From assembly GCF_041146795.1 (NCBI RefSeq), contig NC_135175.1, positions 34,434,669 through 34,498,668 on the forward strand: 64,000 nucleotides of DNA. The letters are read 5' to 3'. This document shows, piece after piece, positions 50,601 through 61,387 of the stretch. The notes beneath the pieces are model-generated. The model was given only the letters and a program-made list of their open reading frames with translations. It was not told the origin of the DNA and did not search any database. Position numbers and translations under genes: made by a program. Each line of letters opens with the position of its first letter. The first letter of the stretch is position 1. The DNA comes from Maylandia zebra. Its lineage: Eukaryota > Chordata > Actinopteri > Cichliformes > Cichlidae.

Positions 50601-53600
50601 CCCGGATAGATTTGAAAACGGCGTTTTCGTCTGAAAGCGCTCCGAGTCCACACTATCGTTTTCAGTCGTTTTCACAGAGATGTGCGTCCACATTGAAACG
50701 GATGAAAACGCTCACGTTCCAGTACTGCGCACACATGAAACGCAAGAACATTCGGCCTGCCTCATTTCTGTGTGCCGTGTATTTACTTTCCAGCTCTTTG
50801 AAACAGAATGTCGAGGAAAAGCACCGAGTTTTTTTAAATGGACTAACAATGAGGTGGAGTTGTTGCTGCGAGTAACACAAATGTACAAAGATGCAAAAGC
50901 GAGTGAGAATGAAAGAATTTGAAGAAAAGCAATCTGGAGCATCTGCAGACTGATATGAATCTTTGATAGGGCTGTCAAACAAAACAACTGCTGCATAATG
51001 CCCTCCGCTATCTTTGTTTAATTGGTCACATGACTGCATCACATTACTAAAATGTGTCATTTTTTTCAAAAAGTCCTGTCCACACTGTGACGCAAAAGCA
51101 CCTTTTTCACATGTATGTGTTTTCGAGAGCGTTTTCTCTCGGTGTGGGCGGGAGGCCAAACGGAGAGAAAACGATGCGCTTTCAAACAAAAACGCATTAG
51201 TGTGGACGTAGCCTTAATCAGATTCTCCACTCAACTTTTCACTAAGAACAACCTCACCCCTGAAACATTGCCTCACCGTATCATGTCACCGACTGAGGCC
51301 ACCCAAAACATAATTTCTACATCCAAAAGATAGAAGTCACTCTTTTGAGGATGTCAGTGGTTATTTGAAGGTTTTGTGGTGATTTGGAATCTTTATGTGG
51401 TCGTCTTGATGCATGCGATGTATAGACTGACCTATGATCAACCTTCTGGGATGATGAGGAAAATCCCAAAAGGCTGGTTCTTTTCATTAACCGAATCAAT
51501 GTAAGCTTGATGGCCTGGACATCGAGAAAAACTCTGGAGATGCTGGGGATTGAACCGAGGACCTCATACATGCAAAGCATGCGCTCTACCGCTGAGCTAC
51601 ATCCCCCTGTGGATGTGTTGCTAACAATTTTATAGCCCATCAGAAGCTCTGGTCTGGTAGGTTTTCGGTGGTTATCTAATGCACATCTGAGTCTCTTTGT
51701 GGCCACTTGTGTCTCTGCGTTTTGTTTTGTTCTTTGAGTCTCTTTGTTGTCATATTAAGTGTATTTTTGACCATTTTATCTCGTGGACATTTTGAATGTC
51801 TGAATCAAGGAGGGGTTCTTAGGACACTTTTTTCACCATCTTACAATGCTGTGACTGAGCCATTCCCCAGCTCTCTCTGGATGGTACTCATGGCCATTCA
51901 TCAGTGGTCATGATAATTTGCATTTTAATGTTAATGAAACTGACCTCAGGCCCCATTGTTAGTCAGTGGTGCTAGTTTTGGTCATTATGCAGATATGCTG
52001 TTTATAAGTTGGGGAAATCTGCAGTCAGCAGAGACTGAAGAAGTCACTTGGATGAAATGTTTCTCCCGCTGAAAACTCAACGTCCAGATGAACAGAATAC
52101 ACTTTCTGGATTTCTTTACCTGGATTTTTGCGCATGCATCAAGATCATTTTCTAAGTATATTGGGGGGTTTTTTTTAGTTACCTTATATTTCCTAACCAC
52201 CGAAACATTTGGGACTTATTTATTTACTGATGTTTGACTGTCTTATAGTTCTGATATGCATCTTGTAGTGATTTTGAGCCTCTTTGTGGCCACTTACGTC
52301 TCTGTGTTTTGAGTCTTATTTTGTTGTCCTAATCTCTTCTACCTATATTAAGTGTATTTGTGATCCTTAGAGCTCACCTCACAAAAGCAAATTATAGACT
52401 GACCTTAAGGAAATGAAAAACTTCCCTATGCATGTGCAAGACGTGAGAGCTCAAAAGCTTGATGGCATAAAATCTGGAGATGCTGGGGATTGAACCCAGG
52501 ACCTCGTACATGCGAAGCACACGCTCTACCACTGAGCTACATCCCCTTGTTGGGAAAACAGACTTCATCTGTTTCACACATTTTTATGCCTCATCAGAAG
52601 GTTTTGGTTTGTAGTAATTTAAGGGCCCTCTGTGATTTAGTATTTATTTGTATCTTAGTTATCCTAATAGTTTTTTGATGATGAAGCACCCAAAGATTCA
52701 GGACTTCTCACACATTTGGTGCCATAAAGCCTTGACACATGTCTGCTGTAGTCAAGTCCAGAAGCTTGATTGCCTAGAGATAGAGGTAAAAACTGGAGAT
52801 GCTGGGGATTGAACCCAGGACCTCATACATGCGAAGCACACGCTCTACCACTGAGCTACATCCCCATCAGAGTTTCTCCAAGCGCATATGTGCTGCATTA
52901 CACTGTGTAGTTTTCTCACAACTGACATCAGGCTTGAACATATCAGGACTAAAAAGGCAGAAGAAATAATCTGATGGGGAAATTAATTTGGCTGAGTTAA
53001 AAACAAACATGCTGGACTCTGTACAGACCGACACATAGGCAGTGAGGCAGGTGACCAGCGAGACAGTGATGGCGTAAGGGATGGAGGTGTTGGGGTTTTT
53101 GGCCTCCTCTCCTGTCGTTGCAATGATGTCGAAGCCAATGAAGGCGTAAAAACAGGTCGCTGCACCTTGCATCACCTGAACAGAAAGAACGGGTTACTAA
53201 CAGATCTCACAGTTTACATCTTAAAAAAGTGCACCTATTCTGCTTTTGTTTGGTCTCTGTAATATAAAGATTATGCTGTTCTAATGCTAGATTCCCATGT
53301 TAAACATGGATAATTGTTTAAAATAATGAAGTCAATGCATTCACAAAAAATTCTAGTCAGTTCAGGCTTCTGACGGTTTTTTTTCCTTTCTTTTATCTTT
53401 CTGATGTTATAGCGTCTGTGGGTTAGCTTTTTGGGAAGTGCATGTCCCCTTTACAACTGATCAAAATGTAAAGTCTTGAACTGCTCGTTTGTTTGCTTTG
53501 ATGCTTTTGCTTTTCTGACTAGGTGATCTCTAAACCCAAACTTTAGATCTGAGCAGTTTAAAAATGCCTCAGACCTCAGATCAACAGATATTTGCTCAGT

Positions 53601-54983
53601 GGGTAAAGCTAACGCTAAGCTAACTCATGCAAGATGACTTTAAGCCTTTGTAATTGCACAAAAGTTGACTCTTTAACTTTCACTTTTCAATCTATTTATA
53701 AAATTCAATTTAAATTTGCCTGAATTCACAACACAGTCATCTCAAGATGCTTTATATAGGAAAGAATATTTGACAGGGAATCCCAGCAATCATACAGTTT
53801 CCTGTGACCAAGCAATTGGTGACACTGGGGAGAAAGAACTCCATTTTGACAGGTACAGAAGCACATTCAGAGAAAGGCACCCATCTTCCAAAAAAGAATG
53901 TAACCTCTTGATTGGAAGCTGGAAATTAGTTGATAGAGCCCCTTTAGCAAAACAGTTTCTCACCCCCGACCAGCCATACGGGAGGAACTTGCCACCCTCC
54001 CAGTTGCTGCTAGAGATGAAGAAGAGTCCGGCGATAATCATGAAGACCCAGACCACCAGGTTGACCACATTCAGGACATTGTTGAAGCCCACAGTGTTAC
54101 GCACTCCAAGAGCGATTACAGCAGTGACCACCAGGGCAATGAACAAAGCCAGAACGTCAAGATACGTGTCCTCGCCTTTACCTGAGACAGAAGGACAAAG
54201 AGTTTAAGCATCAGGTATTAACTATTGTTTTTATTATTCAACATAACATAAATGAGCTTAGAGGTAAATCTTCTTTGACATAACTGTTTATCCTCTCTAA
54301 CAGATAAGTAAATAAACTGTAAATGGTAAACAAATCACAAAAGCAGTTTTGGAGGCACTGACCGAGGCCTCTGACCGTGCCCAGGTGTGTTATCATGAAG
54401 TCACTGATGCTGTGATTGGCCAGCGAGTCGAACATGTTGCTGAGAGCTGAAGCCCCTGCCGCTGTGCCGATCAGGTACTCCAGGATCAGGTTCCAGCCAA
54501 TGAAGAACGCCACAAATTCTCCAACAGTCACATAACTGTAGGTGTACGCCGAACCGGTCGTTTTGGGGACCCGCACACCGAACTCTGCGTAGCACACACC
54601 TTCACGCAAAAGACACACATGTGGCCAGATTGTTCTAAATCTTTTGTTTGGTTGGTTAGAATGCTTAAAGACTTTTGCTTACCTGACAGTATGGACGCCA
54701 CCGCTGCAATTATGAAGGACAGAATGACCCCAGGCCCAGCCATCGCATTAGCAACCAGCCCCGCAACGACATACATCCCTGTGCCAACACAGCTTCCCAC
54801 ACCGAGGGAGACCAGGTCCACAGTGGTGAGGACTTTGGCCAGCCCGACCGCCGACCCCTCCGCGAGCTCGGTGAGGTCGTCTGAGCTGTGGGCCATGGAG
54901 CCCACAGGTTTGGTCCTCAGCAAGCGAGAGTACATGTTGTACCAGGCATCCCCCAGTGATACCCGACCCAGCCACGCCGCCAT
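47678..54983 (-). CDS. slc7a14: SLC7A14, CAT-family amino-acid transporter homologue
   Basis: Seven coding exons on the minus strand: 54683-54983, 54363-54599, 53964-54181, 53029-53175, 49419-49627, 48580-49343, 47678-48069. All have GT-AG junctions and fitting phases, and total 2268 nt (755 aa; human 771). The sequence follows human SLC7A14 closely: [20 protein letters not shown] at the first membrane segment, [100 protein letters not shown], then a soluble loop and further helices (14 membrane segments in the family). The last exon is a long acidic Gln/Tyr-rich tail. Human SLC7A14 is lysosomal, expressed in brain and retina, and linked to retinal degeneration; its transport activity is debated. 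Same-strand tRNA genes sit in the intron between exons 4 and 5. The 5' untranslated exon was not identified. Confidence 0.97.
48252..48420. repeat. degenerate AACCAAGC minisatellite
   Basis: About 170 bp of imperfect AACCAAGC/AACCAGCC units in the last slc7a14 intron, with many substitutions and phase slips. Confidence 0.75.
50177..50248 (-). pseudogene. decayed tRNA-Ala (TGC)
   Basis: The 5' half is intact (GGGGATGTAGCTCAGTGGTA, then GAGC) and the B box GGTTCAATCCC is kept. The anticodon stem (CAAGC/TTGTG) has mismatches and the 3' acceptor strand (CATGACC) no longer pairs with GGGGATG. A T4 run follows. It is a failing copy of the tRNA-Ala unit repeated at 51.5-59.9 kb. Confidence 0.75.
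50360..50580 (+). repeat. dispersed unit, copy 1
   Basis: 'ttttgtaaagatgcgtcacttct' through 'ggaggtcgttgacccac' to 'catcatcagaggttt' recurs at 56690-56880 with about 80 percent likeness by eye. Shorter pieces appear near 40880-40970 and 47440-47550. Class unknown. Confidence 0.6.
50584..51213. mobile_element. non-autonomous PIF/Harbinger-like element
   Basis: 630 bp with inverted ends GGCTACGTCCACACTA (left) and its reverse complement (right, ending 51213), flanked by TTA (50581-50583 and 51214-51216). The inner ends are also similar ('aaaacg' and 'cgtttt' rich). There is no transposase. A three-base TTA duplication is the Harbinger habit; the family assignment rests on that. Confidence 0.7.
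51535..51606 (-). tRNA. tRNA-Ala (TGC)
   Basis: 72 nt, starting GGGGATGTAGCTCAGCGGTA; anticodon arm CATGC-TTTGCAT-GTATG pairs fully; acceptor ends CATCTCCA, as in vertebrate tRNA-Ala. One T-stem mismatch (CTCGG against CCCAG). A TTTTT stop follows 7 bases later. Lies in slc7a14 intron between exons 4 and 5, on the host strand. Confidence 0.85.
52475..52546 (-). tRNA. tRNA-Ala (CGC)
   Basis: Full cloverleaf: D arm GCTCAGTGGTAGAGC, anticodon loop TTCGCAT, T arm CTGGG-TTCAATC-CCCAG, acceptor CATCTCCA. TTTT follows. Same intron and strand as the copy at 51.5 kb. Confidence 0.9.
52794..52865 (-). tRNA. tRNA-Ala (CGC)
   Basis: Nearly the same as the copy at 52.5 kb, with TTTTT directly after the gene. 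Only 163 bp from the slc7a14 exon 4 donor, on the host strand. Confidence 0.9.
53726..53880 (+). repeat. dispersed fish repeat, copy 2
   Basis: Diverged relative of 28720-28905 ('gaccaagcaattggtgacactgg', 'aactccattttgacagg'), ending about 85 bp from slc7a14 exon 3. Confidence 0.5.
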
Positions 54984-54989
54984 CGCTAA

Positions 54990-56460
54990 CCCTGGTTAAT
55001 ACCTGTTAATGTTGGTGAGTTGTGCACTCCTTCCAGCTTCCTCCTGTCACTGTCTCATACTTTCACATCATCATCAGTCTCCATGAAACAGAAGTCTAAA
55101 GAGGGCGCAGAAACTCTGTGAAAAGAAAAGGAACAGACTGCAGCACTTCATGGATTACAGTGGAGGGTTTGATAGATAACATGATTGGATCTCTTGATTG
55201 TGTTCATTTCAGTTTTCTTTGAGGCTCTTTACGATCATTTAAGTCTGTTGACAGCAGTTTGAATCTTTTTTGATTCTTTGAGTCATTTTTTAGTCTATCT
55301 GTGGTCATTTGACGAAGCAAAAGATTGCTTGTTTGATTCTACCCCCTGTAGGGTAACATAAGGAAGGGCATCTGCATATAAACTCTGCCAAAACAAAGAC
55401 ACAGAGTTAGCCACTACAGTGCCCTGTTATGACAAGGGGGTAGACGAAAGTAGTTTAAACAAGTCTCTGTGCAGTGATTCTGAGTGCATTTCTGGTCATT
55501 TGTTTGTTTTTGTGATTGCGTGGAGTCTCTTTGTGGTTAGGAAGTTCCTCGGATGGTATTTGTTGTTGTTGTTTCGAATCTCTTAGCAGTTACTTTAAAT
55601 CTCTTACTTTGAGTATCATAGTAGTCACTTAGTGTCTAATCATTTCTGTATTCAAGCTTTCCAAAAGAAACGTTCACAGCCATTTGAAACTTTGAAGCCT
55701 CTGGTCCTGCTGGTGTGTTTTAAAATCGTTCCATGCTAATGAAGCTGGGATACCATCAGCAGTTCTCCTCACTCACTAGAGCGAGACTCCCTCTCTGAAA
55801 CTTTAATGATGTCCAAGGAGGATCCTGTTTCATGATGGAAAGGTTCGGACGTGGAGTCTAAAACTTAATCACGCACAGGCGAACTTCTACACCTACACGT
55901 CCAAAGCTCTCATCTGTTTTAGAGCTTCATACTCAAACATACAAGTTCAGTCAACACCTAAACTGAAATCAGCCCTACAAAAACAGCCTAGGTTCAAAAG
56001 AGCAAAGAGACAGTCTGAGGCTTAAAAACTGATAAAAACACAAATCACGCAGTCTGAACGTGCACACCAGAGCACACAGGCAACACACTCACTTGCTGTT
56101 CAGTTTCCCTCCTGAGGCAGATTCCTCCGTCCAACGCAGAGCTGGTGGATATGTGACGAGAGGAGATGGCCGTGTTTAATCATTCAGAGCTGAAACCATG
56201 TGACCATTTTGATAAAATATTCAACATCTGAGGCTGAGCATGGGCGTGTGCATGTAGCTGTCATTGGTCACTCAAAGAAGGGACGAAAGAGGTGCTGTGA
56301 GAGTGTGTTTGAGTTGAGCTGATGTTTGTTTCTGTTAGTGTGCAGGGCTGGGAACTCAACAGGTGTGTGTGTGTGTGGAAAAGCATCTGTTTTCAAAGCT
56401 TGCAGGAGCAAATTGATGGCAGCTTTACAAAGGTTCAATATATTGGAAGTTGATGGTATA
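54990..56460. other. slc7a14 upstream region
   Basis: Contains the promoter and any 5' untranslated exon of slc7a14, which I could not pin down. No other gene or repeat family recognised. Confidence 0.4.
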
Positions 56461-56465
56461 AAACC

Positions 56466-56537
56466 TGGAGATGCTGGGGATCGAACCCAGGACATCATAC
56501 ATGCGAAGCACGCGCTCTACCACTGAGCTACATCCCC
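56466..56537 (-). tRNA. tRNA-Ala (CGC)
   Basis: Complete 72-nt cloverleaf with the standard T loop TTCGATC. TTTT follows, then the shared flank TATACCATCAA. Confidence 0.92.
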
Positions 56538-56689
56538 TTTACACAGCTGGGGTATTTGTTTAGTATTGATATCTCTGAACTTTGATCAAGAAAAATCAAG
56601 ACGCTCCAGAAGCTTGATGGAAAAAACTTGGTCAGGCAACCAAGTTCAAGGCAACTCTCAGCAGCTTTGGGGGGGAAAGTAACTGGACT

Positions 56690-56880
56690 TCATGAAGTTT
56701 TGTAAAGATGTTTCACTTCTTAAGAGGCTTTTTCAGTCTTAAAACAATTTGGTAAAGAGTCCTGGTGAGGGTTGTTCCTGAAGGAGGTCGTTGACCCACA
56801 ATTAATCATGTGCATTATCGCAGGAGCCAAGGTGTGGAAACAGGAGTTGGTCATCACCAAAGGTTATGAGTGAAATCACT
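56690..56880 (+). repeat. dispersed unit, copy 2
   Basis: Second copy of the repeat at 50360-50580, about 150 bp upstream (minus-strand sense) of the 56.5-kb tRNA. Both copies lie near tRNA-Ala genes, so they may mark the edges of the duplicated segment. Confidence 0.6.
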
Positions 56881-57547
56881 CTGAGACCTAACCTCAACCT
56901 GTCGTGCGAGGCCGTGTGTGAGGTTGCCGAACAAATGTCTTGCTGACATCAGGAGTCTCTTTGTAATTGTCACATGTATGTTGTTGACATTTATGTGACG
57001 GACATTTTGACTGCGTGGTTATTTGTACAGTGTAGATATCTTTGAAAGTGTCTCTCAGCACACAAACGCAATTTGCTAATAGTAACCAAACTTCATGAAT
57101 CACCTGACAAACGCACAGCGTAGACGTGATGGTCCTTGAGTCTTGTGGACACTTTTTGTCTTACTTTTCCTAATAGTTTCCTGAAAGCCAGAAAGATTTA
57201 GGACTTATCATGTTTAGTGCTATAAACCTTGTCACATGTCATTTTAACCTCAGGTCAAAACGTCGATCAACTTCAGAAGCATAAAACCTGGAGCTGCTGG
57301 CTGCTCTTCTTGGGTCTTGTGGACATTTTGTGTTGATTTATTGCCGTCTGAGTCTGTTAGACTTTTCTTGTGATTATAGTGCTATGCAGATTCTTTCCCC
57401 ACATTTTTATAGACCATCAAAGGTTTTCGGCCTGGCGGGTTTCTGTGGTAATTTAAGGAGATGTGTTTTTTTTAGTTTTTGACCTCATGGTTGTTTGTTC
57501 AGTATGATCATCTCTGAACTTTGATCAACTCCTGATGGTATAAAACC

Positions 57548-57619
57548 TGGAGATGCTGGGGATTGAACCCAGGACCTCATACATGCGAAGCACGTGCTCT
57601 ACCACTGAGCTACATCCCC
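57548..57619 (-). tRNA. tRNA-Ala (CGC)
   Basis: Complete 72-nt cloverleaf (T arm CTGGG-TTCAATC-CCCAG), TTTT after it, the shared flank beyond. A LINE 3' end lies about 20 bp upstream of its first base. Confidence 0.92.
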
Positions 57620-57640
57620 TCGTTGAAGTTGAAGAATCGA

Positions 57641-59430
57641 TAGAATAGAATAGAATAGAATAGAATAATCCTTTAATTGTCCCACAAGGGGAAATTTGGG
57701 TGTAACAGCAGCAAGAAAGACACATATACAAACAAACAGTACACAAGACACAGAACAGAAACACACAATTTTTACATATTTACATCAAGGACAATAGTTA
57801 CCAAAAACAGAGTACTGTACCGTTACTAAAATTAAATACAGATAAGAGGCAAACCCAGGTTGTAGTGCGAATCAGTTGATAAAATAGTGCAGTTACAGCG
57901 CTGATGTAAACATCTGTTTGTTGGGAGCAGTGTTGATTGTACAGTCTGACACTGCAGGGAGGAAGGACCTGCAGAAACACTCCTTCATGCATCTAGATGC
58001 AGCAGTCTGTCACTGAAGCAGCTCTGCAGTTCAGCAACATTTACATGCATGGGCTGGGAGACTCTGTCCATCAGAGATGTTATTTTGGCCACAGTCCTTC
58101 TGTCTCCACCACCTGCACTGGGTCCAGGGTGCATCCCAGAACAGAACTGGCCTTCCTGATGAGTTTATCCAACCTCTTCCTCTCATCTGCCGATAAACTG
58201 CTGCTCCAACATGCAACACTGTAAAAAATGACAGATGCCACCACAGAGTCATAGAAGGTCTTTAAAAGCGCTCCCTGGACTCCAAATGACCTCAGCTGCC
58301 TCAGCAGGTAGCGTCTGCGCTGACCCTTCCTGTACAGAGCATCAGTGTTGTGGCTCCAGTCCAGTTTATTCAGGTGAACACCCAGGTACCTATAAGAGTC
58401 CACTATCTCAATGTCCACTCCCTGGATGTTCACCGCTGTTAGTGTGGTGGGTCTGCGTCTCTGGAAGTCCACCACCGACTCCTTGGTTTTTCCGGCACCA
58501 GTCCACAAAGTCCAGAGTCCACTGTCTGTACTCTGAGTCGTCCTCACCTGTGATGAAGCCGACTATGGCAGAGTCGTCAGAGAACTTCTGTAGGTGGCAG
58601 TGTGGGGAGTTGATGGAGAAGTCTGCAGTGTAGAGGGTGAAGAGGAACGGTGCTAGCACAGCAGACCAGCGACACAGCCCTGTGACCTCACAGGCATCCT
58701 AAGATGCCACACAGTTCATCTGCGCAGCATCTCAGGAGCCTGGAGCTGACGCCATCTGGACCTGCAGCCTTCTGCACCTTGATCTTGCGAAGCTCATTCC
58801 TCACTTGAAGTGCTGAGATGGAGAGAGGGGGTTTCGGGGGAGGGCGGTGTATGTTGGAGTCCACAGAAGCCGGGGGTGGGTGTGATGGCTGGGAGCTGGG
58901 TTGTGAAGTCCTGATATGAAAGACAGGCAGCGCCTGAAGATGAGGGAGATTGCAGCAGGGGGGACGATCCTGGGGGGAGGGGTGGGTGGTTGATCAAACC
59001 TATTAAAATATTTATTGAGGTCATTCACCCACCCCAAGTCTCCTGCAGCCTGGTGCAGAGGTTTCCCACACAGTGGAACGGAAACAGTTCCTCAGGGCCT
59101 CTTCAGTCTCTGCCGACCATTTCCTCACTGTGCGTTTAACAACTGGTTCTCTGTGTACCAGAGGTTTATACACAGGCTGGAGACGAACCAGGTTGTGATC
59201 TGAGCCCCCCAGGGGAGGGAGAGGTGATGAGCTGCCTCCTTGGTGTTAGCATACAATAAGTCCAATGTTTTATTGTCTCTGGTGTGGCAGGTGACATACT
59301 GGGTGAAGGTGGGGAGACTGGAGGACAGGGAGATGTGATTAAAGATCAGGAAAAGGGCCTGAGGGTGCTGTGTTTGGAGTCTGCTGGTTACAGAGTCCCG
59401 GACCCAACGCTGCTGCAGCGCTAGCAGCCT
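57641..59430 (-). mobile_element. 5'-truncated LINE (L2/CR1/Rex1-like group)
   Basis: Minus-strand non-LTR element. Near the 5' end is an endonuclease remnant with SPLPPLGGSDHNLVRLQ (SDHN motif at 59192-59203). Then follows a reverse transcriptase part with PFLFTLYTADF and LQKFSDDSA (about 58560-58650), and a C-terminal part with SYRYLGVHLN and LRSFGVQGALLKTFYDSVVA (58080-58440). The protein is split over different frames and has internal losses, so it is dead. The 3' end is 'tttaattgtcccac' followed by an AGAAT repeat (57641-57667), typical of this kind of LINE tail. Exact clade not settled. Confidence 0.85.
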
Positions 59431-59531
59431 GTGAGATTTCAGTTTCAGAATACTTTATTGATGGAAATTATGTAGGAATTCAGGAGGTTTAGTAACATGC
59501 TCCTCTGAACATTTACTTGGACAAAAGCAAC

Positions 59532-59614
59532 TGTCGGAAGTGGGATTTGAACCCACACCTCCAGGGGAGACGGCAGCCTAAACTCAGCACCTTAGACCGC
59601 TCGGCCATCCTGAC
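59532..59614 (-). tRNA. tRNA-Leu-like gene (TAG), probably decayed
   Basis: 83 nt with the long variable arm of a type II tRNA. The 5' part GTCAGGATGGCCGAGCGGTC matches vertebrate tRNA-Leu, B box GGTTCAAATCC, acceptor end CCGACA, and TTTT follows. The anticodon stem (CTGAG against TGCCG) has two mismatches and the acceptor stem one, so it may be a pseudogene. Confidence 0.65.
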
Positions 59615-59816
59615 TATTTGCTTCAACTATAGCTTATCTATGATAACATGCATCATAAATGATGCATTTTGGTGTGTGCGTTCTGCAGTATTGTGCTTTA
59701 AAACCAGGGTATACCTTTTGTAACCTGTAGTTGTTTCACGTGACATTTTGACCTCAGTTTTATTTGTTTTGTGTGGATGTCTTTGAGTAAGTGCAGAAGC
59801 TCGATGGTATAAAACC

Positions 59817-59888
59817 TGGAGATGCTGGGGATCGAACCCAGGACCTCATACATGCAAAGCATGTGCTCTACCACTGAGCTACATCCCC
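59817..59888 (-). tRNA. tRNA-Ala (TGC)
   Basis: Complete 72-nt cloverleaf, anticodon loop TTTGCAT, T loop TTCGATC, TTTT and the shared flank after it. The outermost copy of the set. Confidence 0.92.
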
Positions 59889-59949
59889 ACTGCGAGTCAG
59901 TGTGAGTCTGTGTGGTCTGTTTGGTGCTGCAGTACACTAACACCAGGCT

Positions 59950-61380
59950 TAAAACTTACCAGGACTTCTTAAACTGAAATGTAACTTTGAGAACATGTAT
60001 CAGAACCCGGAGGTGGTTTTCAAACTGCTGCATCTGCTGAAGAAATAATCTGTTTGGAAACCCTGTACAGACTGACACACAGGCACTGAGGAAAGGGACT
60101 GAAGAAGCAGTCAGGGATTCCCCCTCCCACCAGGAGCAGCACCCAGCTGGCCCTCTGAAATAAAGCCATCAGTCTACACTCTGTCTGTGCAGCTGTATAT
60201 ATGTGCTGTTGCTCGTCACCTGATCCACAGAGTCCGATTACAGCGTTACCTGCATACACAGTTGCATGATGGTATAAAGCAGCCGAAACAGGACACTCCA
60301 CCACTGTCGGCACAGGACAGTCTGTGGGAAACACGGCTGAGCTCAGAGATGTTCACACCTTCAGGAGCGAAACTGAGCCCAATCAAGAGACTCGTTCAGT
60401 TAAAAACAAACAAAATTTTATGCATAATTTTAATGCTTTATTTATCAAGAACATAGGCTCAAGTCTCAATTTCAGGATTTACTGACAAGCTGCCAACCAC
60501 TGAACCGACATTTATCAGCGTTTTCATTTTCTGCTGCTCCCCGGACTATTTTGAGGCAAATATTTGAGTTATCTGCCAGTGTCAATTACTAGTTTCTATG
60601 CAGATTCAAATTTACTGTAAACTGTTTTTCCAGAGAACTGTTTCTGTAATAAACACCCATCGTATAAATGTGAGATGACACCAGCCGCTGACTGCAGAGC
60701 AGATGAGGTGGATTCCTGAGGTTCACGCTTTATATGCAACAGATGAGCAGATGGGAGTGAATCCAGACACGCTGCCAGAGAAAGCAGCAGCAAAATAAAA
60801 CATCCTTTTCTGTTTACGGGAATAAAGCAGTTATCCCAGGCGCTTCTTACAGGAGCACAGAGCTGACCCGAGGGGATGGACTCTGCTGGCACGTCCCCCT
60901 GAAGCCAGAGTGCAAATTTATTCACTGCTGCTCAAGGTGAAAGAAAACAATAGTGCCTGATTAGGACAACTACAGCTCCCGTGAGGCTTTGTTTCAGTGT
61001 AATTTACTTTTTTGCCCTTGTTTTACTGAGACTCCTTCTTTATGAGAAGATATCGGAATTGAAAAAGAGTCTAAACATCTCTCTATTGTAACTTTTTCAT
61101 AATCCTGGAGGCATTTTTACTGACCTTTGCAGCTCCTTTCTGCTTCTGCTGCAGTTCCTCTAGTGTCCACTTGAGCCTCCAAAACGCTTCACTCCTCATA
61201 GACTCCCGTGTTAATGTTGTTTCAAGAGTTTCAGACTTTCCTTTTTGGTAAAGCTTATATTTGTTATGGCTGTCGTTCTTTTTGAATCTTCATGCAGTAC
61301 GGTACCTTAAATATGTATGTTACCGTTTTTAAAAATCTTGTTCTGTCTCTTTCATCGCTCTTGGCTTTTGTTTCGTAGTT
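59950..61380. other. intergenic, no gene recognised
   Basis: Only short frames. At 60050-60070 a short string resembles slc7a14 exon 4 intron wording ('ctgtacagactgacacacaggca'), suggesting that a piece of slc7a14 was carried along with the tRNA unit. Confidence 0.45.
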
Positions 61381-61387
61381 AGTTTGT

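Noticed and set aside
53726-54207. 163-codon plus-strand frame over slc7a14 exon 3
   Set aside because: Antisense of a real exon joined to a dispersed repeat.
51535-59888. tRNA-Ala copies as SINE heads
   Set aside because: They lack SINE bodies, have full cloverleafs and Pol III stops directly after position 73.
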